Origin: Prorocentrum cordatum
Taxonomy: Eukaryota > Sar > Dinophyceae > Prorocentrales > Prorocentraceae
Direction: 5' to 3'
NCBI GenBank assembly: GCA_963575745.1
Contig: CAUYUJ010005603.1
Span: forward strand, 210,862 to 274,861
Length of the DNA: 64,000 nucleotides
Shown: piece after piece, positions 19,870-32,370 of the stretch
Layout of the letters: each line of letters opens with the position of its first letter
Numbering within the stretch: position 1 is the stretch's first letter
Notes under the pieces: model-generated
Told to the model about the DNA's origin: nothing
What the model saw: the letters and a program-made list of their open reading frames with translations, nothing else
Database searches by the model: none
Position numbers and translations under genes: made by a program

Positions 19870-20470
19870 CTTCTCTTTGTCCCTGCCTCCTGCACATCAT
19901 TATTATCACCCCTCGTCCTCTTCCTCCGCCTCCTCTCCCTCCCCCCTCCTGCTCCTCCTCACTGACCTCGGCGCAGTATGGCTCAGCCTGAAGCACATTG
20001 CACCTCCGAGCGCATCTGTTTCTGATATATCTGACCCCCACAACGCCTGGTCAGAAGACGAACATGTGGGTGAACGGCCCGCCGGACGCCATCTCGAAGC
20101 CCTGCCGGCCTCCGAACGTGCCTGGCAGGGAGGGTCCATTCTCCCTCCTCCTCCTCGTCATCCTCCTCCTTTTCCTCCTCCTCCTACCTCTTCCTCCCTC
20201 TCCTCCTCCTGCTCCTGCTCCTCTTCCTCCTCCTCCTCCTCTCCTCTTCCTCCTCCTCCTCTTCCTGCTCCTCCTCACCCTCCTCATCCTCCTCCTCCTC
20301 CTCCTCTCTCCTCTTCCTCTCTTCCTTTCTCTTTCTCCTCCGACTCGTCCTTCTCCGCGCCCCTCTCGGGGGCGTCAACCTGGACTCCTGCTGGCGCTGC
20401 TGCTACTGCGCTGATGGCCTCCTCCTCCTCCTCCTCCTCCTCCTCCTCTTTCTCCTCCTCCCTACCCCTA
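19870..20470. repeat. TCC/CTC tracts
   Basis: TCC-rich segments at 19905-19960, 20140-20345 and 20418-20462, ending with CCCTACCCCTACC words. Ser/Leu/Pro-rich translations are by-products. Confidence 0.85.
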
Positions 20471-20494
20471 CCCCTACCTCTACCCCAACTCTTA

Positions 20495-21235
20495 CCCCTA
20501 TCCTTGTTCCTTATTATTATATACCCCCACCTACCTCGTATTCCGGCTGATGGCAACCCGATCCGGGACCTCCCATCCGGACTATAAAAAATCAATACAA
20601 AGTAGCCGATTTTCTTCTCAACATCGTTTTTCTTGTCGTCGCACATCGCGTGCGGCAGTCAATCTGGGCCCGCCCATCCTGACTTTAAAAAATCAATGCA
20701 ATATCTTCGCTGTTTCTTCTCAGCATGGCCTGCCTTGTCGCCGACAGTGCGAAATATGTGGCAACAATGGGACGCGGCGCACATATGGGGCGCGGCGCAC
20801 ATCGCGCGCGGCCGTCACTCCGGGCCCGCCCATCCGGACTGCAAAAAATCAATACAATGTCTCCGCTTTTTCCTCTCAGCATGGCCTGCCTTGTCGCCGA
20901 CGGTGCGAAATATGTGGCAAGAGTGGGACGCGGCGCACATCGCGCGCGGACGTCCATGCGGGCTGCGGGCCCTCCCATCCTGACTGTAAAAAATAATACA
21001 GAGTTGCCGTTGTCCCTTTCATCGATGCCTGTCTTGTCGTCGACGATGCGACATGCGTGGCAGGAATGGGGCGCGGCGCACATCGCGCGCGAACTTCTGG
21101 CGGGAGGGACCACCTTACTTGTCAGAAGCAACGCCATGCTGATTTTACTTGCCCACATAGCTGTTCTTGTCGTCCACCCCGCAAGAGTGAATGGCAAGAA
21201 TTGGGCGCGGCACACCCCCCCCCGCTCGAAGTGAA
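20495..21235. repeat. Degenerate 120-150-bp tandem units (GGACGCGGCGCACATCGCGC)
   Basis: Five units each carry GGGCCCGCCCATCC, GACT then an A-rich AAAAAATCAAT, CAGCATGGCCTGCCTTGTCG and GGACGCGGCGCACATCGCGC. The first unit (20495-20690) is repeated at 22250-22480. The rest (20705-21480) is duplicated at 29468-30252. Frames in the units look alike on every copy but show no domain. Confidence 0.8.
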
Positions 21236-21249
21236 TGAAATGACCTTCC

Positions 21250-21590
21250 CGCTTGGGCGCCGAGCGAATTTTTTTCAAAGATGCGCTCCCACTTTGGCTC
21301 GGCGCACGTTTTTAGCTGGCCAATTCATTGGTCGCCGGGGCGTTCCAGGAGACCCTGGGGTGACGAATGCCTGGGAGGTTTTTGTTTGTTCAGGCTCTTG
21401 GAGGGCCTCTTGAGGCTCCCCGCGGTTTCTGGGCGGCGTTTTCGGCCGTCTGGAGGCCATCTTGGGCGTCTCGGAACGTCTCGGGCGGCGTTTCGCCCGT
21501 CGGATCGTCTCGGGGGCGTCTCGGCTCTCTTGGGGCGTTCCTGGGGCGCTCTGGGACCTGGAAGTCAGCGCCGAAGAAGAAAACCATCGC
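21250..21590. repeat. 11-bp array variant (GGGCGTCTCGG)
   Basis: 11-mers such as GGGCGTCTCGG and TTTTCGGCCGT form a short degenerate array, part of the duplicated segment shared with 30050-30255 up to about 21480. Confidence 0.7.
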
Positions 21591-21629
21591 TGGGACCGAC
21601 GTGCCCAGGACCTGCTTGGGGTTCTTTTC

Positions 21630-21855
21630 GTCCGGGGGCCCCAGGGGCCGCCCCGCGCGCGCAAACTAGAAGATTGTTTACGAGTTACCGGAGATCTTAG
21701 CACGCCTCTGGCCGGTTGGGCTGGCCCGGGACCTGCTCGGGGTACTTTTCGTCCGGGGGCCCCCAGGGGTCGCCCCGCGCGCGCGAACCAGAAAATTGTT
21801 AACTAGTTACCGGAGATCTTTGCACGCCTCTGGCCCGTTAGGCCGGCGAATTTGT
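21630..21855. repeat. Dispersed about 105-bp GC unit, two direct copies
   Basis: Two copies (about 21634-21735 and 21755-21850) share GGGGCCGCCCCGCGCGCG or close variants, an AT-rich GAAxATTGTT segment, GTTACCGGAGATCTT and GCACGCCTCTGGCC. A third copy lies inverted at 36849-36960. In all cases an 11-bp array is next to it. Confidence 0.75.
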
Positions 21856-22245
21856 CCCAAACCTTTTCTGAGATCTCGACCCCTTTCTCGGGAGCAGTTT
21901 TGCGTCCTGGATATGTTCTTATTGGCCCAGGGGGGCAAAAACCGTTCCCAGGAGGGCGAAGTCGAGGGATAAACGTGCGAAGTCGAGGGAACAACGCCAG
22001 CACGGAGAAATCGTATCGTCGGGGATGTGGGCCCAAGAGCCGCGAGAGCTTCCGAGGAGCCTCGAACCCCGAACCGGGAGGGGCCTCGAAGCCCGAAGCC
22101 TCGATGGGGTATCCTACACTCGAGCTGAAATGCCCGCGCAACCCCCAGTTGTGCCATCACTGCTTCTTATGCTGTGGGAGGGCGGGTGGGAATGTGCATG
22201 CCATGCATGACTCGCTCGAGCTGGCTAGCTTGACACCAGCCCCTG
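21856..22245. repeat. Unassigned segment ending in a duplicated block
   Basis: 21856-22100 has short local repeats (GTCGAGGGA twice, GCCTCGAAGCCCGAAGCCTCG) but no gene. 22106-22240 is repeated at 31060-31195 (GGGGTATCCTACACTCG, CCCCCAGTTGTGCCATCACTG). Confidence 0.6.
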
Positions 22246-22249
22246 CCCC

Positions 22250-22560
22250 CGTCCTTGTTCCTTATTATAATATACCCCCACCTACCTCGTATTCCGGCCG
22301 ATGGCGACCCAGTCCGGGACCTCCCATCCAGACTATAAAAAGTCAATAAAAAGTAGCCGTCTTTCTTCTCAACATCGTCTTTCTTGTCGTCGACGATGCG
22401 AACAGCGTGGCAGGAATGGGACGCGGCGCACATCGCGCGCGGCAGTCAATCTGGGCCCGCCCATCCTGACTTTAATTACTCCGACGGTAGGACCCCACAT
22501 GAGAATCTGTTTAGATTACCCTTTGCCCTTTCCTCCTCCCCCTGGCGGACACCCTCTCCT
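22250..22560. repeat. Copy of the 20.5-kb unit and of the array spacer start
   Basis: 22250-22480 repeats 20495-20690. 22485-22550 matches the spacer sequence found at 24480 and 26840 (TTACTCCGACGG, AGGACCCCACATGAGAA). Confidence 0.7.
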
Positions 22561-22654
22561 CTCGCTCCCTGCACTCCTCGTCTCTCCTATATATATATAT
22601 ATGTCCTGGACTTCGGAACAAACGTTCTGCTCGCGTCAAGGACCTTCGAGCAAA

Positions 22655-22835
22655 GCGCCCTCCTCCTCCTCCTCCTCCTCCTCCTCCTCCTGTTCCTCCG
22701 CCCCCTCCCTTTTCCTGCTCCTGCTCCTGCTCCTCCTCCTCATCCTCCTGCTCCCCCTCCCCCTCCTCCTCCTCCTCCTCCTCCTCCTCCTCCTCCTCCT
22801 GTTCCTCCTCCTGTTCCTCCTCCTCATCCTCGTTC
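22655..22835. repeat. TCC microsatellite
   Basis: Nearly pure (TCC)n on the plus strand with occasional TGT and CCC interruptions. Confidence 0.9.
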
Positions 22836-22849
22836 CTGTCATTTCCCTC

Positions 22850-23260
22850 CCTGTTGAGCCCAGAAACAGGCGAACCGCCTGAGACATCCCCACAATATGG
22901 CCGCGAACGTGCCCGTGCAACCACCCCTGGCGGCTACCCACAGGGGTGCTGCAACCAGCGCCCCGCTTGAGACATCGTCACAATCTGCTCTGCAAGCGAA
23001 GGATGTTGAGCCCAGAAACAAACAAACCGCCTGAGACATCTCCATATAATGGCCGCGAACGAGCCCGTGCAACCACCCCTGGCGGCTCCCCTTAGGGGTG
23101 ATGCAACCAGCGCCCCGCTTGAGACATCCTCACAATCTGCTGTCCAAGCGAAGGATGTTGAGCCCGGAAACCAGCAAACCGCCTGAGACATCCCTACAAA
23201 AAAGGTTCTCAAATCCCCTCGGTGGTTCCGTTGGGCTGCCTGACACTTCCTCACAATTCA
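22850..23260. repeat. CTCGAGACATCC family, block 3 (CCGCCTGAGACATCC variant)
   Basis: Three units carry CCGCCTGAGACATCC, GCCGCGAACG, CAACCACCCCTGGCGGC, CCCGCTTGAGACATC and GAAGGATGTTGAGCCC. This block passes smoothly into the 160-bp satellite, whose start CTCCCGCCTGAGACTTCC is a further variant. Confidence 0.8.
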
Positions 23261-24072
23261 CTCACAGACAAAGCTCCCGCTTGATATTCCTCCATATTCA
23301 GGCCTCAGGAGCCCAAAAGTGACGATAGTTACATGTTTGAGGATGACCCGATCAGATTCAAATATGAACTGCGGGCCCCATACGGAGGGGGCTCCCGCCT
23401 GAGACTTCCTCACAATTCACTCACAGACGAGGCTCCCGCTTGATACGTCCTCCAAATTCAGACCAGACGATCCCAAAAGTTACAACAATTACAGGAATCC
23501 GATGACCCGTTCGGATTAGTAACATGATATGCGGGCCCCATAGGGACGGGGCTCCCGCCTGACGCGTCCTCACAATTCACTCACAGACGAGGGTCCCGCT
23601 TGATACTTCTTCCAAATTCAGACCTGAGGAGCCCAAAAGTGACGACATTTACAAGAATCCGATGACCCGCTCGGATTAATAACATGACTTGCGGGCTCCA
23701 TAGGGAGGGGGCTCCCGCCTGAGACTTGCTCGCAATTCACTGACAAACGAGGGTCCCGATTGATACTTCCTCCAAATTCAAACCTGAGGAGCCCAAAAGT
23801 GACGACGGTTACAGGAATCCGATGACCCGCTCGGATTAGTAACATGATCTGCGGGCCCCATAGGGAGGGGGCTCCCGCCTGAGACTTCCTCACAATTCAC
23901 TCACAGACGAGGCTCCCGCTTGATACTTCCCCCAAATTCAAACCTGAGGAGCCCAAAAGTGACGACAGTTACAAAAATCCGATGACCCGCTCGGATTAGT
24001 AACATGATCTGCGGGCCCCATAGGGAGGGGACTCCCGCCTGAGACTTCCTCACAATTCGCTCACAGACGAGG
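23261..24072. repeat. 160-bp satellite array 1, five units
   Basis: The landmark GCGGGCCCCATA or a variant falls at 23371, 23531, 23691, 23851 and 24011, an exact 160-bp period. Each monomer reads CTCCCGCCTGAGACTTCC, CACAATTCACTCACAGACGA, CTTGATACTTCCTCCAAATT, GAGGAGCCCAAAAGTGACGA, GTTACAGGAATCCGATGACC and GCTCGGATTAGTAACATGAT, then the landmark. No open frame spans units consistently. Period constancy points to unequal exchange or amplification. Confidence 0.95.
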
Positions 24073-25258
24073 CTCCCTCTTGGTGGATGATGGTGATGGG
24101 ATGATGACGACGGTGTTTGATGATGATATACGGTTGATGATGATGATGATGGTGGTGGTGGTGATGATGACGACGTGATGATGATGATGGTGGTGATGAT
24201 GAGTGCTGATGGTGAGTGATCGTGCGATTTTGATAGTAAATGGTGGTGATGATGATGGGGGCGAAGTGGTGAACCAGCGAGTAGTGATGATGATGATGAT
24301 GATGATCGTTCGATGCCGATGATGGTGAATGATCGTGCGATGGTGATGGTGATGCTGATGGTGATGATGATGAGTGGGGAGTGATGGTGATGGTGGTGAT
24401 GATGCGGAGGAGGAAGCAAAGAGGAGCAGAGGAGAGGGAGGAGGACGAGAGATCCTGCGCGGAAGGTGTGCAGAGAAAATTACTCCGACGGAAGGACCCC
24501 ACATGAGAAACTCTTTAGCTTGCATGGGGGTATCCTCCTGCCCCTTCCCTTCTCCCACCTACTCTTGCCTCCTCGTTCTCCTCCTGTCTGCTCCTCCTCC
24601 TGCCTCAACCCCTGCCTCTTCCTCCTCTTCTTGCCTCCTCCACCTCCTCCCCCTTCCCCCTCGTCATGCTTCCTCCCCCCCATTCCCCCTGCCCCTCCTG
24701 CCTCCTGCCTCCTCCTCCTGCTCTCCCTCTCCCTTCTCCTCCTCCTCCTCCTCCTCCTCCTCCTCATCCCCTGTCCTCCTCCTCTCCCTCTCCCTCATCC
24801 GCTTCCTCCTCCTCCTCCTCCTCCTCCTCCTCCTCCTCGTTTCCATATCCTCCCCCCTCCTCCCCCCCCCTCCTCCTCCTCCTCCTCCTGTTCCTCCTCC
24901 TCCTGCCTCCTCCTTAAGCCTCCTGCCCCCTCCTGGGGCCTCCTGGGGCCTCTTGGGGCCTCCTGGAGCCTTCTGGGCCTTCCGGGACCTACTGGGGCCT
25001 CCTCGGGCATTCCTCCTCCTCCTTTTCCTCCTCGTCCTTCCTCCCCTCAGCCTCTTCCTCTTCCTGCTTTCCTGTCTCGTCCTGCATCATCCCTCCTCCT
25101 TTTCCTGGCAATCCTCCTCCTCCTCGTCCTCGAGCGGAACACGACCCAGAGGAAGCGCACGACGTGCGTCCCAGCCGATACGCGCCGGAGGACGACCCAG
25201 AGGAAACGCGCGCCGGAGGATGACCCGGAGGAACCACGTGAGCTGCGGGACCCATAGG
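24073..25258. repeat. Inter-array spacer 1
   Basis: Order: GATGGTGATG-rich microsatellite (24085-24400), a GAGGAGGAAGCAAAGAGGAG segment, TTACTCCGACGGAAGG (24480), TCC tract (24590-24900), a few CCTGGGGCCTC 11-mers (24930-25010), another TCC tract, then a non-repeat GGAACACGACCCAGAGGAAG segment (25135-25245). The same order recurs at 26410-27630 and, cut short, at 28950-29375. Confidence 0.85.
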
Positions 25259-26408
25259 AAGGCTCCCGCCTGACGCGTCCTCACAATTCACTCACAGACG
25301 AGGGTCCCGCTTGATACTTCCTCCAAATTCAGACCTGAGGAGCCCAAAAGTGACGACAGTTACAGGAATCCGATGACCCGCTCGGATTAGTAACATGATC
25401 TGCGGGCCCCATAGGGAGGGGGCTCCCGCCTGAGACTTCCTCACAATTCACTGACAAACGAAGCTCCCGCCTGATACTTCCTCCAAATTCAGACCCGAGG
25501 AGCCCAAAAGTGTCGACAATTACAAGAATCCGATGACCCGCTTGGATTGGTAACGTGATCTTCGGGCCCCATAGCGAGGGGGCTCCCGCTTGAGACTTCC
25601 TCACAATTCACTCACAAACGAGGTTCCCGCTTGATACTTCCTCCAAGTTCAGACCTGAGGAGCCCAAAAATGATGACAGTTACAAAAGTCCGATGACCCG
25701 CTCGGATTAATAACATGATCTGCGGGCCCCACAGGGAAGGGGCTCCCGCCTGAGACTTCCTTACAACTCACTCACAGAAGAGGCTCCCGCTTGACACTTC
25801 TTCCAAATTCAGACCTGAGGAGCCCAAAAGTGACGACAGTTACAAGAATTCGATGACCCGTTCGGATTAATAACATGATCTGCGGGCCCCATTAGGAGGG
25901 GGTTCCCGCCTGAGACTTCCTCGCAATTCACTCACAGACGAGGCTCCCGCTTGATACTTCCTCCAAATTCAGACCTGAGGAGCCCAGAAGTGACGACAGT
26001 TACAAGAATCCGATGACCCGCTCGGAGTAGTAACATGATCTGCGGGCCCCATGGGGACGGGGCTCCCGCTTGACGCGTCCTCACAATTCACACACAGACG
26101 AGGGTCTCTCAAATTCAAACCTGAGGAGCCCAAAAATGACGACAGTTACAGAATTCGATGACCCGCTCGGATTACTAACATGATCCGCGGGCCCCATAGG
26201 GAGGGGGCTCCCGCCTGAGACTTCCTCGCAATTCACTGACAAACGAGGCTCCCGCTTGATACTTCCTCCAAATTCACACCTGAGGAGCCCAAAAGTGACG
26301 ACAGTTACAGGAATCAGATGACCCGCTCGGATTAGTAACATGATCTGCGGGCCCCATAGGGACGGGGCTCCCGCCTGAGACTTCCCCACAATTCACTCAC
26401 AGACGAAG
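25259..26408. repeat. 160-bp satellite array 2, seven units
   Basis: Landmarks at 25402, 25562, 25722, 25882, 26042, 26187 and 26347. All steps are 160 bp except one of 145 bp, caused by a 15-bp deletion near 26105-26110 in the TTGATACTTCC part. Confidence 0.95.
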
Positions 26409-27630
26409 CTCCCTCTTGGTGGATGATGGTGAAGGGATGATGACGACGGTGTTTGATGATGATATATGATTGATGATGATGATGATTATGATGATGATGA
26501 TGATGATGGTGGTGGTGATGATGACGACGTGATGATGGTGATGGTGGTGATGATGAGTGCTGATGGTGAGTGATCGTGCGATTTTGATGGTAAATGGTGG
26601 TGATGATGACGGGGGCGAAGTGGTGAGTCAGCGAGTAGTGATGATGATGATGATGATGATGATGATCGTTCGATGCCGATGATGGTGAATGATCGTGCGA
26701 TGGTGATGGTGATGTTGATGGTGATGATGATGAGTGGGGAGTGATGGTGATGGTGGTGATGATGCGGAGGAGGAAGCAAAGAGGAGCAGAGGAGAGGGAG
26801 GAGGACGAGAGATCCTGCGCGGAGGGTGTGCAGAGAAACTTACTCCGACGGAAGGACCCCGCATGATAATCTCTTTAGCTTGCATGTGGGTACCCTCCTG
26901 TCCCTTCCCTTCTCCCACCTACTCTTGCCTCCTCGTTCTCCTCCTGTCTGCTCCTCCTCCTGCCTCAACCCCTGCCTCTTCCTCCTCTTCTTGCCTCCTC
27001 CACCTCCTCCCCCTCCCCCTCGTTATGCTTCCTCCCCCCCATTCCCCCTGCCCCTCCTGCCTCCTGCCTCCTCCTCCTGCTCTCCCTCTCCCTTCTCCTC
27101 CTCCTCCTCCTCATCCCCTGTCCTCCTCCTCTCCCTCTCCCTCATCCGCTCTCCTCCTCCTCCTCCTCCTCCTCCTCCTCCTCCTCGTTTCCATATTCCT
27201 CCCCCCTCCTCCCCCCCTCCTCCTCCTCCTCCTCCTCCTCCTCCTCCTCCTCCTCCTCGTCCTCCTGCCTCCTCCTTAGGCCTCCTGCCCCCTCCTGGGG
27301 CCTCCTGGGGCCTCTTGGGGCCTCCTGGAGCCTTCAGGGCCTTCGGGGACCTACTGGGGCCTCCTCGGGCATTCCTCCTCCTCCTTTTCCTCCTCGTCCT
27401 TCCTCCCCTCAGCCTCTTTCTCTTCCTGCTTTCCTGTCTCGTCCTGCATCATTTCTCCTCCTTTTCCTGGCAATCCTCCTCCTCCTCGTCCTCGTGCGGA
27501 ACACGACCCAAAAGAAGCGCACGACGTGCGTCCCAGCCGATACGCGCCGGAGGACGACCCAGAGGAAGCGCGCGCCGGAGGATGACCCGGAAGAACCACG
27601 TAAGCTGCGGGACCCGTAGGAAGGCTCCCG
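26409..27630. repeat. Inter-array spacer 2
   Basis: Close copy of spacer 1: GATG microsatellite, CAAAGAGGAGCAGAGGAGAG, TCC tracts, 11-mers, then GGAACACGACCCAAAAGAAG. Offset from spacer 1 is about 2337 bp. Confidence 0.9.
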
Positions 27631-28948
27631 CCTGACGCGTCCTCACAATTCACTCACAGACGAGGGTCCCGCTTAATACTTCTTCCAAATTCAGACCTGA
27701 GGAGCCCAAAAGTGACGACGGTTACAGGAATCCGATGACCCGCTCGGATTAATAACGTGATCTGCGGGCCCCATAGGGAGGGGGCTCCCGCCTGAGACTT
27801 GCTCGCAGTTCACTGACAAATGAAGCTCCCGCCGGATACTTCCTCCAAATTCAGACCTGAGGATCCCAAAAGTGACGACGGTTACAGGAATCCGATGACC
27901 CGCTCGGAATTGTAACATGATCCGCGGGCCTCATAGGGAAGGGGCTCCCGCTTGAGACTTCCTTACAATTCACTCACAGACGATGTTCCCGCATGATACC
28001 TCCTCCAAATTCAGACCTGAGGATCCCAAAAGTGACGACGGCTACAGGAATCCGATGACCCGCTCGGATTTGTAACATGATCCGCGGGCCCCACAGGGAG
28101 GGGGTTCCCGCTTGAGACATCCTCACAATTCACTCACAAACGAAGCTCCCGCTTGATATTTCCTCCAAATTCAGACCTGAGGAGCCCAAAAGTGACGACA
28201 GTTAGAGGAATCCGATGACCCGCTCGGATTAATAACATGATATGGGGGCCCCATAGGGAAGGGGCTCCCGCCTGAGACCTCCTCACAATTCACTCACAAA
28301 CGAGGCTCCCGCTTGATACTTCCTCCAAATTCAGACCTGAAGAACCCAACAGTGACGACAGGTACAGGATACCGATGACGCGCTCGGATTTGTAACATGA
28401 TCCGCGGGCCCCATAGGGACGGGGCTCCCGCCTGACGCGTCCTCACATTTGACTCACAGACGAGGCTCCCGCTTGATACCTCTTCCAAATTCAGACCTGG
28501 GGAACCCAAAAGTGACGACGGTTACAGGAATCCGATGACCCGCTCGGATTAGGAAAGTAACCTGCGGGCCCCATAGCGAGGGGGCTCCCGCCTAGGACTT
28601 GCTCGCAATTCGCTGACCAACGAGGTTCCCGCCGGATACTTCCTCCAAATTCAGACCTGAGGAGCCCAAAAGTGACGACAGTTACAGGAATCCGATGACC
28701 CGCTCGGATTAATAACGTGATCTGCGGGCCCTATAGGGGGGGGGGGGGCTCCCGCCTGAGACTTCCTTGCAATTCACTCGCAGACGAGGCTCCCGCTTGA
28801 TACCTCCTCCAAATTCAGACCTGAGGAGCCCAAAAGTGACGACAGTTACAAGAATCCGATGACCCGCTCGGATTAGTAACATGATCTGCGGGCCCCATAG
28901 GGACGGGGCTCCCGCCTGAGACTTCCTCACATCTCACTCACAGACGAG
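27631..28948. repeat. 160-bp satellite array 3, eight units
   Basis: Landmarks at 27764, 27924, 28084, 28244, 28404, 28564, 28724 and 28888. Steps are 160 bp except the last (164), enlarged by an expanded G run at 28737-28748. Confidence 0.95.
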
Positions 28949-29011
28949 GCTCCCTCTTGGTGGATGATGGTGATGGGATGATGACGACGGTGTTTGATGA
29001 TGATATATGAT

Positions 29012-29055
<44 letters not shown>

Positions 29056-29375
29056 ATGATGACGACGTGATGATGATGATGGTGGTGATGATGAGTGCTG
29101 ATGGTAAGTGATCGTGCGATTATGATGGTAAATGGTGGTGATGATGATGGGGACGAAGTGGTGAATCAGCGGGTAGTGATGATGATGATGATCGTTCGAT
29201 GCCGGTGATGGTGAGTGAGCGTGCGATGGCGATGGTGATGTTGATGGTGATGATGATGATGATGAGTGGGGAGTGATGGTGATGGTGATGGTGATGCGGA
29301 TGAGGAAGCAAAGAGGAGCAGAGGAGATGGAGGAGGACGAGAGATCCTGCGCGGAGGGTGTGCAGAGAAAACAAA
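28949..29375. repeat. Inter-array spacer 3, truncated
   Basis: Repeats the first third of spacers 1 and 2 and stops after GGAGGGTGTGCAGAGAAAA, where a different repeat begins. Confidence 0.85.
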
Positions 29376-29377
29376 CA

Positions 29378-29456
29378 ACCCCTTAGGATGTGGGGAACAA
29401 AAACCCCACTTAGGATGCGGGGAACAAAAACCCCACTTAGGATGTGGGGAACAAAT
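29378..29456. repeat. 27-bp repeat, three units
   Basis: CTTAGGATGTGGGGAACAAA and ACCCCA recur three times. Single decayed relatives occur near 3855, 11200, 12640 and 14645, so the 27-mer is part of a dispersed family. Confidence 0.8.
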
Positions 29457-30260
29457 CAATACATAGTCTTCGCTGTTTCTTCTCAGCATGGCCTGCCTTG
29501 TCGCCGACAGTGCGAAATATGTGGCAACAATGGGACGCGGCGCACATATGGGGCGCGGCGCACATCGCGCGCGGCCGTCACTCCGGGCCCGCCCATCCGG
29601 ACTTTAAAAAATCAATGCAAAGTCTCCGTTTTTTTCCTCTCAGCATGGCCTGCCTTGTCGCCGACGGTGCGAAATATGTGGCAGGAACGGGACGCGGCGC
29701 GCATCGCGCGCGGACGTCCATGCGGGCTGCGGACCCTCCCATCCTGACTGTAAAAAACAATACAGAGTTGCCGTTGTCCCTTTCATCATGGCCTGTTTTG
29801 TCGCCGACGATGCGACATGCGTGGCAGGAATGGGGCGCGGCGCACATCGCGCGCGAACTTCTGGGGCAACCCCAAGGCGGGAGGGGCCACCTTACTTGTC
29901 AGAAGCAATGCCATGCTGATTTTCGCTTGCCCACACAGCTGTTCTTGTCGTCCACCCCGCAAAAGGGCATGGCAAGAATTGGGCGCGGCACCCCCCCCCC
30001 GCTCGAAGTGAATGAAATGACCTTCTCGCTTGGGCGCCGAGCGAAATGTTCTCAAAATTGCGCTCCCGCTTTGGCTCGGCGCACGTTTTTAGCTCGCCAA
30101 TTCATTGGGCGCCGGGCGTTCCAGGAGGCCCTGGGGTGACGAATGCCTGGGAGGTTGTTGCTTGTTCAGGCTCTTGGAGGGCCTCCTCAGTCTTCCCGCG
30201 GTTTCTTGGCGCTACGGCCGTCAGGAGGCCATCTTGGGCGTCTTGGAACGATCTTTCGGC
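29457..30260. repeat. Segmental duplicate of 20705-21480
   Basis: The start CTTCGCTGTTTCTTCTCAGC (29468) and end GGCCATCTTGGGCGTCT (30227) match 20705 and 21455, offsets 8763 and 8772 bp. Small indels differ, such as an extra GGGGCAACCCCAAGGC near 29865. Confidence 0.9.
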
Positions 30261-30267
30261 GACTCAG

Positions 30268-30895
<628 letters not shown>

Positions 30896-31054
30896 CCGCG
30901 CCAGCACCCAGTTGCGCCACCATTGTTTCTTAAGTTGTGGGAGGGCGGAGCGTGTCCGTTGTTCCTTTCAACATGGCCAGTCTTGTCGTCGACGTTGCGA
31001 AATTCGTGGCGGGAATGGGACGCGGCGCACATCCCGCGCGGACGTCAATGCAGT

Positions 31055-31254
31055 GTCCTGGGGTATCCTCCACTCGCACTGAAATGCCCGCGCAACCCCC
31101 AGTTGTGCCATCACTGTTTCTTATGTTGTGGGAGGGCGGGTGGGAACGGGAATGCCATGCTTGACTCGCTCGAGCTGGCTAGCTTGACCCCCACCCCTAC
31201 CCCTACCACTGCTCCTCCTCCTCCTCCTCCTCCTCCTCCTCCTCCTCCTCCTGG
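31055..31254. repeat. Segmental duplicate of 22106-22240, then TCC tract
   Basis: 31060-31195 repeats 22106-22240. A short (TCC)n at 31207-31250 then forms the left edge of LINE-B. Confidence 0.85.
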
Positions 31255-31316
31255 CTGCAGTCGGCGAGTGCACTCAGCGTGGCAAGGACTGCGGTGACGA
31301 GAGCAGCTGGATCGAA

Positions 31317-32370
31317 GTGGCCGTGCTGCTCGACCTGCTTACGGCGTTCGGTGAGGCACCACTGGTTGCCGGAGGCCGCCGTGCGCACGGGCTTCCCACT
31401 GTGGCAGCTCAAGCTGCAGGTGGAGCTGTACTGTGCGCCCCGCGTGCTGGTCCTCCGCAGCGCGCACTCCTACGTCATCGAGGCCCGCCCGGCGGTCCTG
31501 CCTTGAGACGGCTTCGACGCGACGATGCTCAAGCTGATGCTGATCGGAACGCTGGGCAAATTGCTCGAGCAGCATCGCACATCGCAGCTCGCCGTGGTCG
31601 TGGACGACCTCATGCTCCACAGGTTTGGCGGCGCGGTGAGGGTCGCGAGGGAGGTTGGTTGCAGACGCTGCCTTCAAGCTCAAGACGCTCCTGCAGGAGG
31701 TCGACCTCAAAATGGCGGTGTCCAAGTCCCGCGTGCTGGCCATTGTGCCTGACGTAACGCACGCTGTTGCTGGGAAGCTACGGCGGCCGCTCGGCATGTT
31801 GTCAGTCAAAGGTGAGCGCAACCACGGCATCGCTTTCCCGTGCGGCAGGCGAATCGCGAGGAAAATGCGCCGAGAGAGGACGGTGCAGGCAGGCCTGCGG
31901 CTGCGTCGGGTGGTCTGGCTGAAGACGGGCAAGGGTAGGAAGCAGGCGGTCCGCAAGGCGGCGCGCAGCGGGCTAGACACTCCGATCGGCTACGGTTTTC
32001 GCGGTAACGGGCTGCGCCACCACCAAGCTGGACAAGTTGCGGACCTAGTCTTCACTGCAGTGGCCCCCAGCGTGGCGGGAAGGTCTCGGCCCCTCACGCC
32101 CTACCTGGACCCGATATACCGTGCGACGCTGGCCCCTGTTCTGGCAATGATGAGTGCGGTATGGGAGTGCTGGGTGCCTCAGCACGTTCTTGTGTACGGC
32201 CTGGAGAACGAGCTGGTGTCAAGCGAAGGGCCCCTTTGAAGCGGTCAGGCTTTCACTCGAGGGAGTTGGATGGCATCTTCGAGACCTCGCCCTGGGTGGT
32301 CAAGAGGCTGCTGTGGATGGCGGTGGAAGCCTGGCAGTCGCGGCAGGTTGGCCAGCGACCCGGACTATAA
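31317..32370 (+). pseudogene. LINE-B reverse transcriptase C-terminal half
   Basis: The frame at 31525-31752 contains TSQLAVVVDDLMLHRFGG, the catalytic Asp-Asp of RT motif C. Near 31650 the frame shifts and VADAAFKLKTLLQEV with KMAVSKSRV continues in the frame running to 32239, the usual motif D/E neighbourhood. That frame includes RTVQAGLRLRRVVWL and ends EGPL at 32239. A second shift leads to DGIFETSPWVVKRLLWMAVE with WQSRQV (32268-32350), matching LINE-A. Upstream, 31255-31520 is in yet another phase. RT would use the element RNA as template. This piece lacks the fingers and motif A, so it is inactive. Confidence 0.8.

Noticed and set aside
23340-24060. 160-bp arrays as LTRs or tRNA clusters
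   Set aside because: No cloverleaf, no internal coding region and no terminal TG...CA structure.
23261-28948. CRISPR-like regular spacing
   Set aside because: The whole 160-bp monomer is repeated. There are no short repeats with unique spacers and no cas genes, and the window looks eukaryotic.
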